Origin: Leucobacter komagatae
GTDB taxonomy: Bacteria; Actinomycetota; Actinomycetes; Actinomycetales; Microbacteriaceae
Assembly: GCF_000834055.1 (NCBI RefSeq)
Contig: NZ_JXSQ01000016.1
Span: forward strand, 1 to 64,000
Direction: 5' to 3'
Length of the DNA stretch: 64,000 nt
Made by a program: the position numbers and the translations under genes. Under the pieces are notes generated by a model. The model did not search any database, was not told the origin of the DNA, and saw only the letters and a list, made by a program, of their open reading frames with translations. Shown piece by piece: positions 26,472-36,753 of the stretch. The stretch's first letter is position 1, and every line of letters starts with the position of its first letter.

Positions 26472-28940
26472 TCACCGGTCGGATCGCAGCAATGCGCTTC
26501 GCCTTCCCGCGCTCCAGCCTTCGAGCCCCGATTCCCCCACCCGGATCGCAATCGAGCCGTGGACGTCGGTCCGATAAGCGCGTGCTCCGGTGGCGAGGAA
26601 CCGGTCGACGAGCTGCGCGTTGGGGTGCCCGTAGCTATTTGCAGATCCGACCGAGAAGAGCGCAAGCCGCATGCCGAGCCCTTCGTACAGTGGTGAGTGC
26701 TGGTCACGCGAACCGTGATGGGCGACCTTCACGATATCGGCGCGGAGCGCCGGGTGCCTCCGGACCAGCTCGCGCTGCTCCCCTTCGCCCGTATCGCCAA
26801 GCAGCAGTATTCGCACCCCGCCGACCTCGACGCTGAGCACCAGACTCGTCGCGTTCGCGGTCGCGTGAGCGCGACCGGGCTCGGGTGCGAGCACTTCCCA
26901 CTTCAGGCCGCCTGGCGCGCCTCCGCGCAGGCCATCGTGGCCGACCCTAGTCGGAACCCCGGCGCCCGCCGTGGCCGTTGCGAGGGCCACGCGTCCGGCG
27001 TCTTCTGTGCTGGGCGGCGACACGAGCGCAGCACTGCTCCGGGCGAGAGCCACGCGCATTGCTCCAACGTGATCCTGGTGGTTGTGCGTGAGCACGAGGA
27101 GCGCGATGCGACGTACCCCGAAGAGATCCAGGCAGGCCTGCAGCAGCTCGGGGTCGTCCCCCGTGTCCACGAGCATGACGTTAGCCGGGTCGCCGGGGTC
27201 ACGTACGAGGATCGCGTCGCCCTGCCCGACATCGCAGGCCACCACAGCCCAGTCATGGGGCACGCCCAGCCGCACGCTGGCGGGAACAATCACGACGACG
27301 GCGCACATGACCCCGACCGCAATGCCTGCGGTTGCGCCTGCGACGAGCCGCGTTCGCCTGGGGATAGCGAGAACTCTGCCACGCCATGGCCAGCGCCTAC
27401 TCCCGCCGCCGCCTGCCCACCCGGTGAGCACGGCGAGAGCTACGCCGAGGAGCAGGTATGTCCCCGCGAGTAGCAACGCCCCGGTCCAGCCGCCCGGCCA
27501 GTACCAGCGGCCACCGGGCAGCGCGGTGCCGACCGCCCCAGCCGCCTCGATCCAGCGGGCTGGCCAGGCTGCCAAGCTCAGGAGCCACTCGCCGATGGGT
27601 TGACTGACGGGCAGTGAGAGCAGCGCCAGCATCCCCATCCCCGTCCCGACGGGTGCGGCTGGCGCCGCGAGCAGGTTGGCGAGCACACCGGCAACTGGCA
27701 GGCCCGGTTGCAACAACAGCAACAGCGGCGCGCACGAAAACTGTGCCACGGCAGCCACGGCGAGCGGCAGCGCGAGCACCCTCGGGAGTCGCAACCGCGC
27801 ACGCAGCCAAGTTTCGAGGGGCGAGGCCCAGAGCAGGATGCCCCCGGTCGCGACCACTGAAAGCGCAAATCCAGGCTGAATCGACTGCCACGGGTTGACG
27901 ATGAGCAACGCGTAGGTTGCGAGCCCGAGGGCCGGGAGCGCCTGTCGTTGCTTGCCTCCGAAGTTCGACACCAGCAGAACCGCGGCCATCACGGCGGCCC
28001 GCTGCACGCTGGGATCGGGCCCGACAATGACGACAAATCCGCCAAGCGCTGCGGCGGCGAGTACGATCCGCAGCCGCCTGCCAGCCCCCAGGCGCACAGC
28101 GATCGCCGTGACCGCGGTGATCACGAGCGCACAGTTTGAGCCTGACACCGCAGTGAGGTGCGTCAGACTCGACTCGAGCATCACCCGGTCAAGCTCCTCG
28201 CTCACGAGACTCGTGTCGCCGACGGCGAGCCCAGGCACCAGCTGAGCCCCTGCGACGCGCGATGCTGCCTCGCGCAGCTGCACACGCATGCTGGCTGCCG
28301 CCGGCCCAACCCAACGGCCGACCCCGACTGCTGGGCCGGCGTACGCCTGCGAGTTCACCCGAATCTCGTATGCGGCGAGTCCCTCCGGTGGCGCACGCAC
28401 CAGACTCCCCTCAAGGGCAACATAAGCCCCCGGATACCACCCGCGCTCTGGTCCGCTCGGCAACCAGGCAATCACCGGGACACCCCCGCGCGTCGGGGCG
28501 CCAGCTGCGGCGACGACGGAGCCACGCACCCAGGCACGTTCCTCACCATCAAACGACGCCACCCCGGAGGGGTAGCCGGCGAGCTTGGCGAGCACGGCGA
28601 CCTGTCCTCCGCGCGCTGCAGCGTTCGCGAGCGCTCCGGTGGCTCGGCCCTGTTCGAGCAGATCGATGCGCGCCCCGAGGCAGATGAGGAACGCGCAGCT
28701 CAACAGTGCCACCCCAAGAAATCTCGCGTCGCGCAGCGAAGTGGTGGGCGCGGCGCGGCGTCTCCGGATCACCCAGCGCACGCACAGGGCAGCGCCGAAC
28801 ACCCCGCTGACGATGGCGATGGCTCTCGCCGCCCCTGGCAGGTGGATCGTCGCCGCAGCCACGCACCAGCACACAACGGCGGGCCCGAGGAGCCGCCACT
28901 GCCCCCGAACGGTGGCCGTGCTGCGCCATGGAGCGTTCAC
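26472..28940 (-). CDS. comEC: ComEC/Rec2 family DNA-uptake channel
   Basis: 822-residue membrane protein that in naturally competent bacteria forms the channel for single-stranded DNA. N-terminal helices and a DUF4131-type segment (about 1-200), the competence domain with LTAVSGSNCALVI and many helices (about 225-520), and a C-terminal metallo-beta-lactamase-like domain with LTHNHQDHVGAM and KVAHHGSRDQ. GTG start overlaps the comEA stop by four bases (GTGA). No pilus genes are visible in the window, so actual competence is unproven. Confidence 0.93.
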   Translation of the reverse strand: MNAPWRSTATVRGQWRLLGPAVVCWCVAAATIHLPGAARAIAIVSGVFGAALCVRWVIRRRRAAPTTSLRDARFLGVALLSCAFLICLGARIDLLEQGRATGALANAAARGGQVAVLAKLAGYPSGVASFDGEERAWVRGSVVAAAGAPTRGGVPVIAWLPSGPERGWYPGAYVALEGSLVRAPPEGLAAYEIRVNSQAYAGPAVGVGRWVGPAAASMRVQLREAASRVAGAQLVPGLAVGDTSLVSEELDRVMLESSLTHLTAVSGSNCALVITAVTAIAVRLGAGRRLRIVLAAAALGGFVVIVGPDPSVQRAAVMAAVLLVSNFGGKQRQALPALGLATYALLIVNPWQSIQPGFALSVVATGGILLWASPLETWLRARLRLPRVLALPLAVAAVAQFSCAPLLLLLQPGLPVAGVLANLLAAPAAPVGTGMGMLALLSLPVSQPIGEWLLSLAAWPARWIEAAGAVGTALPGGRWYWPGGWTGALLLAGTYLLLGVALAVLTGWAGGGGSRRWPWRGRVLAIPRRTRLVAGATAGIAVGVMCAVVVIVPASVRLGVPHDWAVVACDVGQGDAILVRDPGDPANVMLVDTGDDPELLQACLDLFGVRRIALLVLTHNHQDHVGAMRVALARSSAALVSPPSTEDAGRVALATATAGAGVPTRVGHDGLRGGAPGGLKWEVLAPEPGRAHATANATSLVLSVEVGGVRILLLGDTGEGEQRELVRRHPALRADIVKVAHHGSRDQHSPLYEGLGMRLALFSVGSANSYGHPNAQLVDRFLATGARAYRTDVHGSIAIRVGESGLEGWSAGRRSALLRSDR

Positions 28941-29854
28941 AGGCCAACGTGTTCCCGAAACTTGTCGAGGGTCTTCGCCCCGATCCCGCTCACCTCGAGC
29001 AGCTGCTCAACACTCGTGAACGCACCGTTGGAATCGCGCCAGTCAATGATCCGCTGCGCGAGGGCTGGCCCGATGCCGGACAGCTGAGTGAGCTCGTCGG
29101 CCGTCGCGGTGTTGATGTTCACCGTTCCACTGCTGTTGACTCCTTGCGCGGCCCCCGCACCCGTTTCACCGACGCTTGGCCGCTCGCCGCTCTCGCGAAT
29201 CCTCTCCGCGGCCTCAACATCATAGACCTCGATCTGTTCACCGTCGTTGAGCGGCAGCGCCAGGTTGAGCACGGTGAGATCCGCCTGCTCCGTCGCTCCT
29301 CCCGCCGCCGCGATCGCGTCGAGCACTCGTGACCCAGCCTCGAGTTCAACGACGCCCGGTTGGCGCACTTCTCCGATGACGTGCACGATCACTTCGGTCG
29401 CCGCCACCGCCTCGCCCGCAGCATCTGTGCCTGCCCCCTCACCCGCCAGCGCAGCGCCACCCGGCGCTGCTTCGAACGCATCAAGAGCCGGCTCAGCACC
29501 GCTGGCAAGGCTGCGGAGCATCACGACGGCGGTGATCGCGATCGCCGCAATGAAGAGCGTGACGCCGACGGCCGCCGGCATGCTCACCCCTCGCAGGGCC
29601 CGCTGCAGCAGCGTCGGCGTCGGCTCCCACGAGAGCGGCTCCTGAGACGCCTCAGCAGTTGTTCCGGTTCGCCACCGCCCTGGAGTCTCCTCGCGCGCCG
29701 AATCTCGGGTCGCCTCGTGCGCCTCGTCTTGCTCCGTCTCAGCCGCCCCGTCGAGCCATTCCTCGCGCAGCTTCGCAAGTGCGCGGGAATCGGTGGCGCG
29801 GGTCGGATGGCGCGGCATCGCGGTGACGTTGGTTTGCTCTCGTGGCGATTGCAT
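28937..29854 (-). CDS. comEA: ComEA family DNA-binding protein
   Basis: Membrane-anchored DNA receptor that passes DNA to ComEC. Taking ATG 29854 gives 305 residues: a charged N-terminal tail of about 85 residues, one helix (AAVGVTLFIAAIAITAVVML), an Ala/Gly/Glu spacer, an SLBB domain (IVHVIGEVRQPGVVEL), and two helix-hairpin-helix motifs (VNINTATADELTQLSGIG and LLEVSGIGAKTLDKF). The frame is open to a GTG at 29920, and ATG 29818 is also possible; none has a convincing ribosome binding site. Confidence 0.88.
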   Translation of the reverse strand: MQSPREQTNVTAMPRHPTRATDSRALAKLREEWLDGAAETEQDEAHEATRDSAREETPGRWRTGTTAEASQEPLSWEPTPTLLQRALRGVSMPAAVGVTLFIAAIAITAVVMLRSLASGAEPALDAFEAAPGGAALAGEGAGTDAAGEAVAATEVIVHVIGEVRQPGVVELEAGSRVLDAIAAAGGATEQADLTVLNLALPLNDGEQIEVYDVEAAERIRESGERPSVGETGAGAAQGVNSSGTVNINTATADELTQLSGIGPALAQRIIDWRDSNGAFTSVEQLLEVSGIGAKTLDKFREHVGL

Positions 29855-29985
29855 GCCACCAGGATGAGTTCCGGTGAGGAGCTTCGGGGGTGAGCGCCAA
29901 AAAGAGTGGAAGGAATGCACCGTTTGAGTGGCAATGCGCCACTGTGCAGAACCCCACGCTGAGCGCGTCGGGGTTCCCGCCGCCG

Positions 29986-30648
29986 CTACGGTGCCTGCGC
30001 CACCCAGTCAGGGTTCGCGGCGCGCAGCTTGTCAAAGACGAGCTCGATCGGCGCCGAGCCACGCTCGCCGAAGGAAGCGACCCAGATGTCACCAACGAAG
30101 CCGTACCAGGTCGTCGCGCGTGGCTCCCCAAAGGTATACGAGAACAGCGCAATGCCGTCGGCGCTGGTCTCATCGTAGGCTGATGCCCTGAGGGATGTGA
30201 GCAGCTCCGCTCGCACGTCGCTAGGAAGCTCGGCAACGAAGAGGTGCTCGATGAGCCCAGAGAGCGGCACGCCCCAGTAGCACGGCACAAACTCGGTGAC
30301 CTGCTCGTAGGCGCTCACGGCGTCAGGGCCGAGCCTGCTGCGCCGAATCTCTTCTCGACTCTCGGGGCTTGGCCCGAGACCGGATTCGAAATCGGGGGCG
30401 AACAGGTCTCGCGCCTCGGCGGGTGTGATGAGCTCGTCACACGAAGGAATGGTGATGTCGAGCTGCTCGCCGTCCGCTGGCGTCTCCTCCGCGGGATCCG
30501 GGTTGGCGGGCGCGGTAGCCGATGGCTCGGGAGGCTCGGTCGATGCCGGAGCCTGCAGCTGGGTGCAGGCGGAGAGCGCAAACCCAACACCGATGAGCAG
30601 GGCAAGTACTGCCGTCGGCCGTCGAGAAGCGCTCTGCCTTGAGATCAT
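29986..30648 (-). CDS. Predicted lipoprotein
   Basis: 220 residues, not matched to a named family. Signal peptide with lipobox LSAC (Cys 28), then a Pro/Glu/Ala/Thr-rich linker (about 32-60) and a globular domain of about 155 residues with four-residue motifs such as CDELITPAEARDLFAPDF and CYWGVPLSG. Extracellular, lipid-anchored. The open frame runs far upstream, but ATG 30648 is right: it starts the lipoprotein signal and has TACGCT six bases upstream. Located between comEA and leuS; no functional link is evident. Confidence 0.8.
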   Translation of the reverse strand: MISRQSASRRPTAVLALLIGVGFALSACTQLQAPASTEPPEPSATAPANPDPAEETPADGEQLDITIPSCDELITPAEARDLFAPDFESGLGPSPESREEIRRSRLGPDAVSAYEQVTEFVPCYWGVPLSGLIEHLFVAELPSDVRAELLTSLRASAYDETSADGIALFSYTFGEPRATTWYGFVGDIWVASFGERGSAPIELVFDKLRAANPDWVAQAP

Positions 30649-30654
30649 GCTCTG

Positions 30655-30660
30655 AGCGTA
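30655..30660 (-). promoter_or_regulatory. -10 box, leaderless lipoprotein gene
   Basis: TACGCT on the minus strand, CAGAGC, then ATG at 30648, directly after the leuS terminator stem. Confidence 0.5.
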
Positions 30661-30665
30661 GCAAC

Positions 30666-30703
30666 GAACGAGGCGCCCCGGCCAGGGCCGGGGCGCCTCG
30701 TTC
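30666..30703 (-). terminator. Terminator hairpin after leuS
   Basis: Two 18-base perfectly complementary arms (30666-30683 and 30686-30703, starting GAACGAGGCGCC) form a very stable stem 23 bases past the leuS stop. No long T-run follows, as is common in Actinobacteria. Confidence 0.8.
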
Positions 30704-30725
30704 TGCGTGCGTGCTCGGTTTGCCG

Positions 30726-33269
30726 CTACGCCGCGGGCTTCGTCGCGATCGACACGATCTTCGGGGCGCGCGCGATGACCTTCACGATCTCGCGATCCCC
30801 GATTGCGCGCTGCGCGTTCGCCGACGCGCGTGCCGCGGTCTCCGCGTCCGCATCGGTGATCGACGCAGAAACGGTGATCTTGTCGCGGACCTTGCCATCG
30901 ACCTGCACGATCATGAGTACCTCGTCGACGACAGTGAGGGACTCGTCGCCCTTTGGCCATTCGACGAGCGCAACGGTCGGTTCGTGGCCGAGCATCGCCC
31001 ACATGTCTTCCGCCGCGTATGGCGCGTACATCGAGAGGACAACGGCAATCGCCTCGGCTGATTCGCGCACGGCGGGGTCGGCGACCCCGCAGCCGGAGTC
31101 GATCGCCTTGCGCGTGACGTTAACCTGCTCCATGAGACGAGCGATGAGCACGTTGAACTTGTAGGACTCAGCGAGCTGCGGGCCGTCGATGAGCAGCTGG
31201 TGGGTGCTGCGCCGAAGGGCCTTGTCGCCGCCATCGAATGCTACGCCGACGGGCGCTCCCCCAACCTCAACGTCGTGTGCGATGCGCCAGGCGCGTGCGA
31301 GGAACTTCGCTGAGCCCTGCACGGAAACGTCTGCCCAGTCGATGTCGTCCTCGGGTGGGCCCGCGAACGCGAGCGTCACGCGCAACGCGTCAGCTCCGTG
31401 CTCCTCGAGCTCTGAGGCGAATTCGACGAGGTTGCCCTTCGACTTTGACATCTTTGCGCCATCGAGCAGCACCATGCCCTGGTTGAGCATGTCAACGAAG
31501 GGCTCTTCGAAATCGATGTAGCCAAGGTCGAACATCACCTTCGTGATGAAGCGCGAGTAGAGCAGGTGAAGAATCGCGTGCTCGACGCCGCCGACGTACT
31601 GGTCAACCGGCGCCCACTTCTTCGCCTCGGCGGGGTCGAAAGCCTGCGTCGGGTCGTTCGCGGAGAGGAACCGGAAGTAGTACCAGGAGCTGTCGACGAA
31701 GGTATCCATCGTGTCCGGGTCGCGCGTGAGCGTCTCGCCGGTCTCAGGGTCGACAACGGTTGCCCACTCGGTTGCGGCGCCGAGCGGCGAGGAGCCCTTT
31801 GGCTTGAGGTCGAGACCGGCTGCCGCTGGCAGCTGCACGGGCAGCGCCGCCTCAGCAACGGGCTGCATCGTTCCGTCCTCTGCGTAGAGGATCGGGATCG
31901 GCGTTCCCCAGTAGCGCTGGCGGGAGATGAGCCAGTCGCGGAGACGGTAGGTCGTCGTTGCACGACCTGTGCCGCGGGCCTCGAGGGTTTCGATGGCCCG
32001 AGCAATTGCGTCATCCTTGCCGAGCCCGTCGAGCTCCGCTGAATTGAGCATGGTGCCGTCGCCCGAGGTCGCTACGCCCGAGACCGCTGGATCCTGGAGG
32101 GGCTCGCCTTCCTCATCGCGGACGTCGACGACGACGCGCACTGGCAGGTCGAACTTCAGCGCGAAGTCGAGGTCGCGCTGATCGTGAGCAGGGACGGCCA
32201 TGATCGCGCCGTGGCCGTAGTCCGCGAGGACGTAATCAGATGCCCACACCGGAATGCGTTCGCCGTTCACGGGGTTCACCGCGAAGTGGTCGAGGAAGAT
32301 GCCGGTCTTTTCGCGGTCCGTGCTCTGGCGTTCGATCTCGGTCTGCTTCTGCGTCGCCTCGAGGTATGCCTGGAACTGCATCCGAACGGGGCCAGAGGCA
32401 CCTGCCGCGAGTTCAGCGGCAAGGTCGGAGTCTGGGGCGACGACCATGAACGTTGCGCCGTGGAGGGTATCTGGCCGGGTGGTGAACACGGGAACGCGCG
32501 CGTCGCGCCCCTCGATTTCGAACTCCACCTCTGCGCCGCGAGACCGCCCAATCCAGTTGCGCTGCATGCTCAGCACCTTCGCGGGCCAGCGGCCTTCGAG
32601 CGCGTCGAGGTCGTCAAGCAGCCGGTCTGCGTAGTCCGTGATGCGGAAGTACCACTGAGTGAGCTTCTTCTTCACGACCATCGCGCCGGAGCGCTCGGAG
32701 GTACCGTCAGCCAGGACCTGCTCGTTTGCGAGCACGGTCTGGTCTACGGGATCCCAGTTGACCCAGCTCGCCTTCCGATATGCGAGGCCCTTCTCGTACA
32801 TCTTCAAGAAGATCCACTGGTTCCACTTGTAGTACTCTGGGTCGCTCGTGTGGAGCACTCGGCTCCAGTCGAAGGAGGGCGCGTACGCCCTGAATGAGGC
32901 CTTCTGCTGCGCGATATTCGCGTAGGTCCACTCGCGAGGATCCACGCCGCGCTTGATCGCGGCGTTCTCGGCGGGCAGCCCGAAGGAGTCCCAGCCGATC
33001 GGGTGTAGCACCTCGTGCCCCTGGCCGCGCCAGTAGCGGGCGAGGATGTCGCCGAAGCAGAACGCCTCAGCGTGCCCCATGTGGAGGTCCCCCGACGGGT
33101 ACGGGAACATGTCGAGCACGTACTTCCGTGGCTTGTCGGATTCGTGACCAACTGGCACCTCGAACGGCTTCAGCTCGTCCCAGACGGGGAGCCAGCGGTC
33201 CTGGATGGCCTTGAAGTCATAGCCCTGCTCAGCATCCTGCTGACCGGTTCCCTGCTCGCTCACACGCAC
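30726..33269 (-). CDS. leuS: Leucyl-tRNA synthetase
   Basis: Class I synthetase charging tRNA-Leu. 847 residues with the HIGH-type motif HMGH at about 63-66 in [15 protein letters not shown], the editing domain, and the KMSKS loop at about 606-610. The C-terminal anticodon-binding domain is present. Starts are either GTG 33269 or GTG 33263; the TTGAGG upstream spaces better for 33263. It ends in a strong hairpin and is followed by an unrelated lipoprotein gene. Confidence 0.97.
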   Translation of the reverse strand: MRVSEQGTGQQDAEQGYDFKAIQDRWLPVWDELKPFEVPVGHESDKPRKYVLDMFPYPSGDLHMGHAEAFCFGDILARYWRGQGHEVLHPIGWDSFGLPAENAAIKRGVDPREWTYANIAQQKASFRAYAPSFDWSRVLHTSDPEYYKWNQWIFLKMYEKGLAYRKASWVNWDPVDQTVLANEQVLADGTSERSGAMVVKKKLTQWYFRITDYADRLLDDLDALEGRWPAKVLSMQRNWIGRSRGAEVEFEIEGRDARVPVFTTRPDTLHGATFMVVAPDSDLAAELAAGASGPVRMQFQAYLEATQKQTEIERQSTDREKTGIFLDHFAVNPVNGERIPVWASDYVLADYGHGAIMAVPAHDQRDLDFALKFDLPVRVVVDVRDEEGEPLQDPAVSGVATSGDGTMLNSAELDGLGKDDAIARAIETLEARGTGRATTTYRLRDWLISRQRYWGTPIPILYAEDGTMQPVAEAALPVQLPAAAGLDLKPKGSSPLGAATEWATVVDPETGETLTRDPDTMDTFVDSSWYYFRFLSANDPTQAFDPAEAKKWAPVDQYVGGVEHAILHLLYSRFITKVMFDLGYIDFEEPFVDMLNQGMVLLDGAKMSKSKGNLVEFASELEEHGADALRVTLAFAGPPEDDIDWADVSVQGSAKFLARAWRIAHDVEVGGAPVGVAFDGGDKALRRSTHQLLIDGPQLAESYKFNVLIARLMEQVNVTRKAIDSGCGVADPAVRESAEAIAVVLSMYAPYAAEDMWAMLGHEPTVALVEWPKGDESLTVVDEVLMIVQVDGKVRDKITVSASITDADAETAARASANAQRAIGDREIVKVIARAPKIVSIATKPAA

Positions 33270-33337
33270 CTCAACACTCGTCGATCATTTCCGGCCTCAT
33301 GGGCCGCACACATCCACCCAGTTTATCCCGCCAAGCG

Positions 33338-34684
33338 TCAAAGGATTGCCAGCATCGCTGCCGCCTTCAAATCCCGCTCGCGACGCTCGGCAGCGGGATC
33401 CGAATCTATCGTGATCCCCCCGCCTGCACCGACGAGGGCGCGCACGGCGTCGGGCGCCCGCAGCGCATCAGCTTGCGGTAGTTCTCCACGCAGCTCAACC
33501 CCGCGAATCGTCATCGCGAGCTCCGCATCACCCGAGTCATCGATCCACCCGAAGCAGCCCGAGTAGAGACCGCGCGGGCCAGCTTCGAGGCCGGCGAGTA
33601 TCTCCACGGCGCTGCGCTTTGGCGCTCCTGTCATTGAGCCGCCCGGGAAGCAGTACTCGATCGCGTCGTACACGTCACGACCGCTCTCGAGCTGCCCCGT
33701 GACCGTGCTCACAAGCTGGTGAACGCGCGGGTGCGTTTCGACCTCCAGGAATCGTTCGACGCGAACGCTCCCTGGCGCGCACACCCGGCTGAGGTCGTTG
33801 CGCATGAGGTCGACGATCATGAGGTTCTCGGCGCGCTCCTTGGGGTCCGCAGCGAGTTCCCGCGCAAGCTCCGCGTCGCGTTCGGGCGTCTCGCCGCGTG
33901 GCCGCGTGCCCTTAATGGGGTGCGTCGCGACGGTGAAGCCTGCCTCGTCCGGTAGCGCGCGCACGCTCAGGAAACGCTCGGGGCTCGCGCTCACAAGCGC
34001 GCGATCTGGCAACGCGATCACGCCGCCGCGCATCGCGCCACCGCGCAGCCGCTCGTAGAGTTCGAGCGGGGTCCGAGCGGTCTCGGCTTCGGCGGAGTCG
34101 GTGAGGCACAGCACATAGGCGTCGCCGCGGCGGATCGCCGAGCGGCACTCCTCGACAGCGCCACCGTAATCGGCACTTCGCCAGGCGGGCTCGGTCGCGG
34201 CTCCCGCGGTGCTCGCAGCTGCGCTGATCGCAGGAGCAACAGCGGCGACGCTCGATTCGGGGGCGAGCAGCTCGCACAGCTGCCGCACCGCGGCGGGGTC
34301 CCCCGAGATGCTCGCCGCCCCGGACACGTGATCCAACGCGAGCACTGCATCAACGCGCAGGGCGAACGCGGCAGCCGCGTCGTCTGGATCGGGATCAATA
34401 CCAAGCAGCGCCACTCCAAACTCGTAGCCGAGTGCGACGATCCACCCCGAGCTGAAGCCGCGACCTTGCTCGGCAGGGCGAGCGTGCCCAGATCGCAGCG
34501 CAGCGAGGAACGCCTTCTCCTCGCCCGCGATCGCCTCGCGCACCTCGCTCGCGACACCGAGGTAGCTGACCCGCTGCTCACCGGGGGCCGCGGCCTCGCC
34601 GTCGAGCCAGAACCACGGGGCCCCGGTGCGGGAGAGCGCGCGGGCAACGTCGAGCGCGTTCACGTCAAGTCCCCCGATTTCCAC
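33338..34684 (-). CDS. pabB: Aminodeoxychorismate synthase component I
   Basis: Converts chorismate with ammonia to 4-amino-4-deoxychorismate for folate synthesis. About 448 residues: divergent N-terminal part, then the chorismate-binding domain with GTRPRGETPERD, NLMIVDLMRNDLSRV, FPGGSMTGAPKRSAVEIL and GLYSGCFGWID. Anthranilate synthase TrpE is the main alternative, but the shorter length and the distant class IV lyase gene favour PabB. The start at GTG 34684 is favoured by TACGCT exactly six bases upstream; GTG 34690 is two codons earlier. Confidence 0.88.
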   Translation of the reverse strand: MEIGGLDVNALDVARALSRTGAPWFWLDGEAAAPGEQRVSYLGVASEVREAIAGEEKAFLAALRSGHARPAEQGRGFSSGWIVALGYEFGVALLGIDPDPDDAAAAFALRVDAVLALDHVSGAASISGDPAAVRQLCELLAPESSVAAVAPAISAAASTAGAATEPAWRSADYGGAVEECRSAIRRGDAYVLCLTDSAEAETARTPLELYERLRGGAMRGGVIALPDRALVSASPERFLSVRALPDEAGFTVATHPIKGTRPRGETPERDAELARELAADPKERAENLMIVDLMRNDLSRVCAPGSVRVERFLEVETHPRVHQLVSTVTGQLESGRDVYDAIEYCFPGGSMTGAPKRSAVEILAGLEAGPRGLYSGCFGWIDDSGDAELAMTIRGVELRGELPQADALRAPDAVRALVGAGGGITIDSDPAAERRERDLKAAAMLAIL

Positions 34685-34690
34685 TATCAC

Positions 34691-34696
34691 AGCGTA
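34691..34696 (-). promoter_or_regulatory. -10 box, leaderless pabB
   Basis: TACGCT on the minus strand, GTGATA, then GTG at 34684. The hexamer is the same as at pabC (44001). Confidence 0.45.
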
Positions 34697-34775
34697 GTGC
34701 TTCCCGCGGTCCGCGGCATCGCTCTGCGCCCCGAGCGCAGCATGGCAGACCGCCTCAGCGGCCGACCGCGTCGCC

Positions 34776-35627
34776 CTAGCGCGCGTTTCCCTCCGGCGCC
34801 TGCGCGGAGAGCAGTGCACCGAGCTTCTCTGCGGTGCGCAGCAGCGGCTGCGTGTAGTCGCGAATATCGCGGTACTCCTCGCGCTTGTGCTCGCCAAGGC
34901 TTACCGAGCCGACGGCACGGCCGAGCACGAAGACTGGCGCGGCGATCGCCCGCGTGTTGCTGTCGTACTCGCCCTCGGAGTACGCCCACCCCACGTCTGC
35001 GACGAGCAGCATCTCGGCCTCGATCGCGTGCGCGTCCTGCGAGGTCAGATCGCTGAACTTCGCGAGCGGCCGGTGGTACATGAGCGACTGTCGCTGCGAG
35101 GGCGAGAGGAACGCAAAGTAGGCCCGCGATGTTGCGCCCGCGTGCGCCGGGTAGAGCTCGCCGACGAGCGGGTGATCGCGCATGGGCGCGTTACCTCCGT
35201 CGACCGCGGCGACGCAGCGCACATACGAACCATCGGCAAGGTTGAAAGATGCCGTGCGGCCCGTGGCATCCGCGACCTCCGCGAGCACCGGCTCGACAAG
35301 CAGCGCCATGCCCCCGCGGCGCTCCCAGGTGCTCGCGATCCGCCACATCGCCGGGCCCATGCGGTACCGCCGAGTGATCGGGTCAGCGTAGAGGAAGCCA
35401 CGGTGAGTCAGTGTGCTGAGCAGGCGCTGCGCGGCAGATTTGTCGAGGTCAAACTCCTCGGCGAGTTCCATCACTCCCCACTCGGTGCGGCGTGTGGAAA
35501 ACGAGAGCAGGACTGCGAGCGCGCGATCCACAGTCTGCAAAGCGGGGCGTGCGGGGCGGGGATCCGAGGGTTGAGTGGCGATGTTGACACTCCTTTCTTC
35601 GTTGAATCCTAGCCAGACCGAAGCCAA
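34776..35627 (-). CDS. IclR family transcriptional regulator
   Basis: 283 residues: winged-helix N-terminus (TVDRALAVLLSFS, then LDKSAAQRLLSTLTHRGFL) and an IclR effector domain (HAGATSRAYFAF, then RAIAAPVFVLGRAVGSVSL). Divergent from the ABC/M20/DUF1177/AroM operon, so it most likely senses that operon's substrate. Start uncertain: TTG 35627 has AGGGG just before it, while a strong AAAGGAG sits seven bases before an in-frame ATC codon at 35582 with no ATG or GTG there. The DNA-binding domain begins after both. Confidence 0.9.
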   Translation of the reverse strand: MASVWLGFNEERSVNIATQPSDPRPARPALQTVDRALAVLLSFSTRRTEWGVMELAEEFDLDKSAAQRLLSTLTHRGFLYADPITRRYRMGPAMWRIASTWERRGGMALLVEPVLAEVADATGRTASFNLADGSYVRCVAAVDGGNAPMRDHPLVGELYPAHAGATSRAYFAFLSPSQRQSLMYHRPLAKFSDLTSQDAHAIEAEMLLVADVGWAYSEGEYDSNTRAIAAPVFVLGRAVGSVSLGEHKREEYRDIRDYTQPLLRTAEKLGALLSAQAPEGNAR

Positions 35628-35640
35628 ATCACCCCTACCT

Positions 35641-35655
35641 TCTCAAATAGTGAGA
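35641..35655. promoter_or_regulatory. Candidate operator TCTCA-N5-TGAGA
   Basis: A 15-base inverted repeat (TCTCAAATAGTGAGA) in the region between the divergent iclR-type gene and dppB-like gene, suitably placed for the IclR protein to control both. Arms are only 5 bp, so support is modest. Confidence 0.4.
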
Positions 35656-35745
35656 CGGAGTTGTCTTGTCGGCAACCGTGCGTCAATAATCAGAACCGTC
35701 CCAGCTCGAACAGCCTGGTTGCAGGTGGACTCAAAGAGGAGAGAA

Positions 35746-36753
35746 GTGCAGACCATAGTTCGACGCATACTCGCGATGATCCCGACTCTGTTGGGCGTCA
35801 TCATCAGTATCTTCGTGATCACCCGCGTCCTGCCAGGTGATCCCGCTCGCACGCTCGCCGGCGAAAACGCTGCCGACAGCGTTGTCGAGAAGCTGCGCGT
35901 GCAGATGGGGCTCGACCAGTCCATCTGGGCACAGTTTTTCGAGTACTTCACGGGCCTCTTCCGCGGCGACCTCGGCTTCGCGTGGCACACAGGCCGCCCT
36001 GTCGCAGAGGACTTCGCGGCTCGCTTCCCCGCGACCGTGGAGCTCGCGATCATGGCGCTGCTCATCGGCATCGTCATCGGAGTGCCGCTCGGCATCCTCG
36101 GCGCAACCAAGCGCGACCGCATCGCCGACCACGTCACGCGCATCATCTCGCTGCTCGGCGCGTCAATGCCGCTCTTCTGGCTCGGCCTGCTCGTCATCTC
36201 CGTGTTCTACGGCACGCTCGGCTGGGAGCCCGCACCCGTCGGCCGCATCGACGACGCGATCAACCCACCAACACACGTCACGGGGCTCTACCTCATTGAC
36301 AGCCTGCTGACGGGCGACTGGGTCGCCTTCCAGAGCGCGTTCTCGCACCTCATCTGGCCAGCCATGGTGCTCTCGGTCGGTGCCCTCGCAATCATCTCGC
36401 GCATGACAAGGTCCGCCATGCTCGAGGTGCTCGGCCAGGATTACATCCGCACCGCGCAGGCGAAGGGCATGGGACAGTTCACGGTGATCGGCGGCCACGC
36501 GCTCAAGAACGCCTCCCCCTCCATCGTGACAGTCGTCGGACTCGAGTTCGGCCAACTGCTCGGCGGTGCCGTGATCACGGAGACGATCTTCAACTGGCCA
36601 GGCATTGGCGGCTACGTCGTCGAGTCGATCGAAGCGACAGACTACGCGCCGGTCCAGGCAATGACGCTCCTCGCGGCCGTAATCTTCCTCGTCGTGAACC
36701 TCATCGTTGACCTCTCGCAGGGAATATTTGATCCGAAGGTGCGCAATGCCTAA
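35746..36753 (+). CDS. Peptide-type ABC permease, DppB-like
   Basis: 335-residue inner membrane subunit of an oligopeptide/nickel-type importer. The N-terminus RRILAMIPTLLGVIISIFVI is the first helix, followed by the DppB-type domain with VLGQDYIRTAQAKGM coupling loop and about six helices. GTG 35746 is chosen for GAGGAGAGAA just before it. Overlaps the next permease by eight bases (ATGCCTAA). First gene of the operon divergent from the IclR regulator. Confidence 0.93.
   Translation: MQTIVRRILAMIPTLLGVIISIFVITRVLPGDPARTLAGENAADSVVEKLRVQMGLDQSIWAQFFEYFTGLFRGDLGFAWHTGRPVAEDFAARFPATVELAIMALLIGIVIGVPLGILGATKRDRIADHVTRIISLLGASMPLFWLGLLVISVFYGTLGWEPAPVGRIDDAINPPTHVTGLYLIDSLLTGDWVAFQSAFSHLIWPAMVLSVGALAIISRMTRSAMLEVLGQDYIRTAQAKGMGQFTVIGGHALKNASPSIVTVVGLEFGQLLGGAVITETIFNWPGIGGYVVESIEATDYAPVQAMTLLAAVIFLVVNLIVDLSQGIFDPKVRNA

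Noticed and set aside
33338-34684. Assignment as anthranilate synthase TrpE
   Set aside because: No trp genes nearby, shorter N-terminal domain, and a PabC-like lyase elsewhere in the window; PabB fits better, though not proven.
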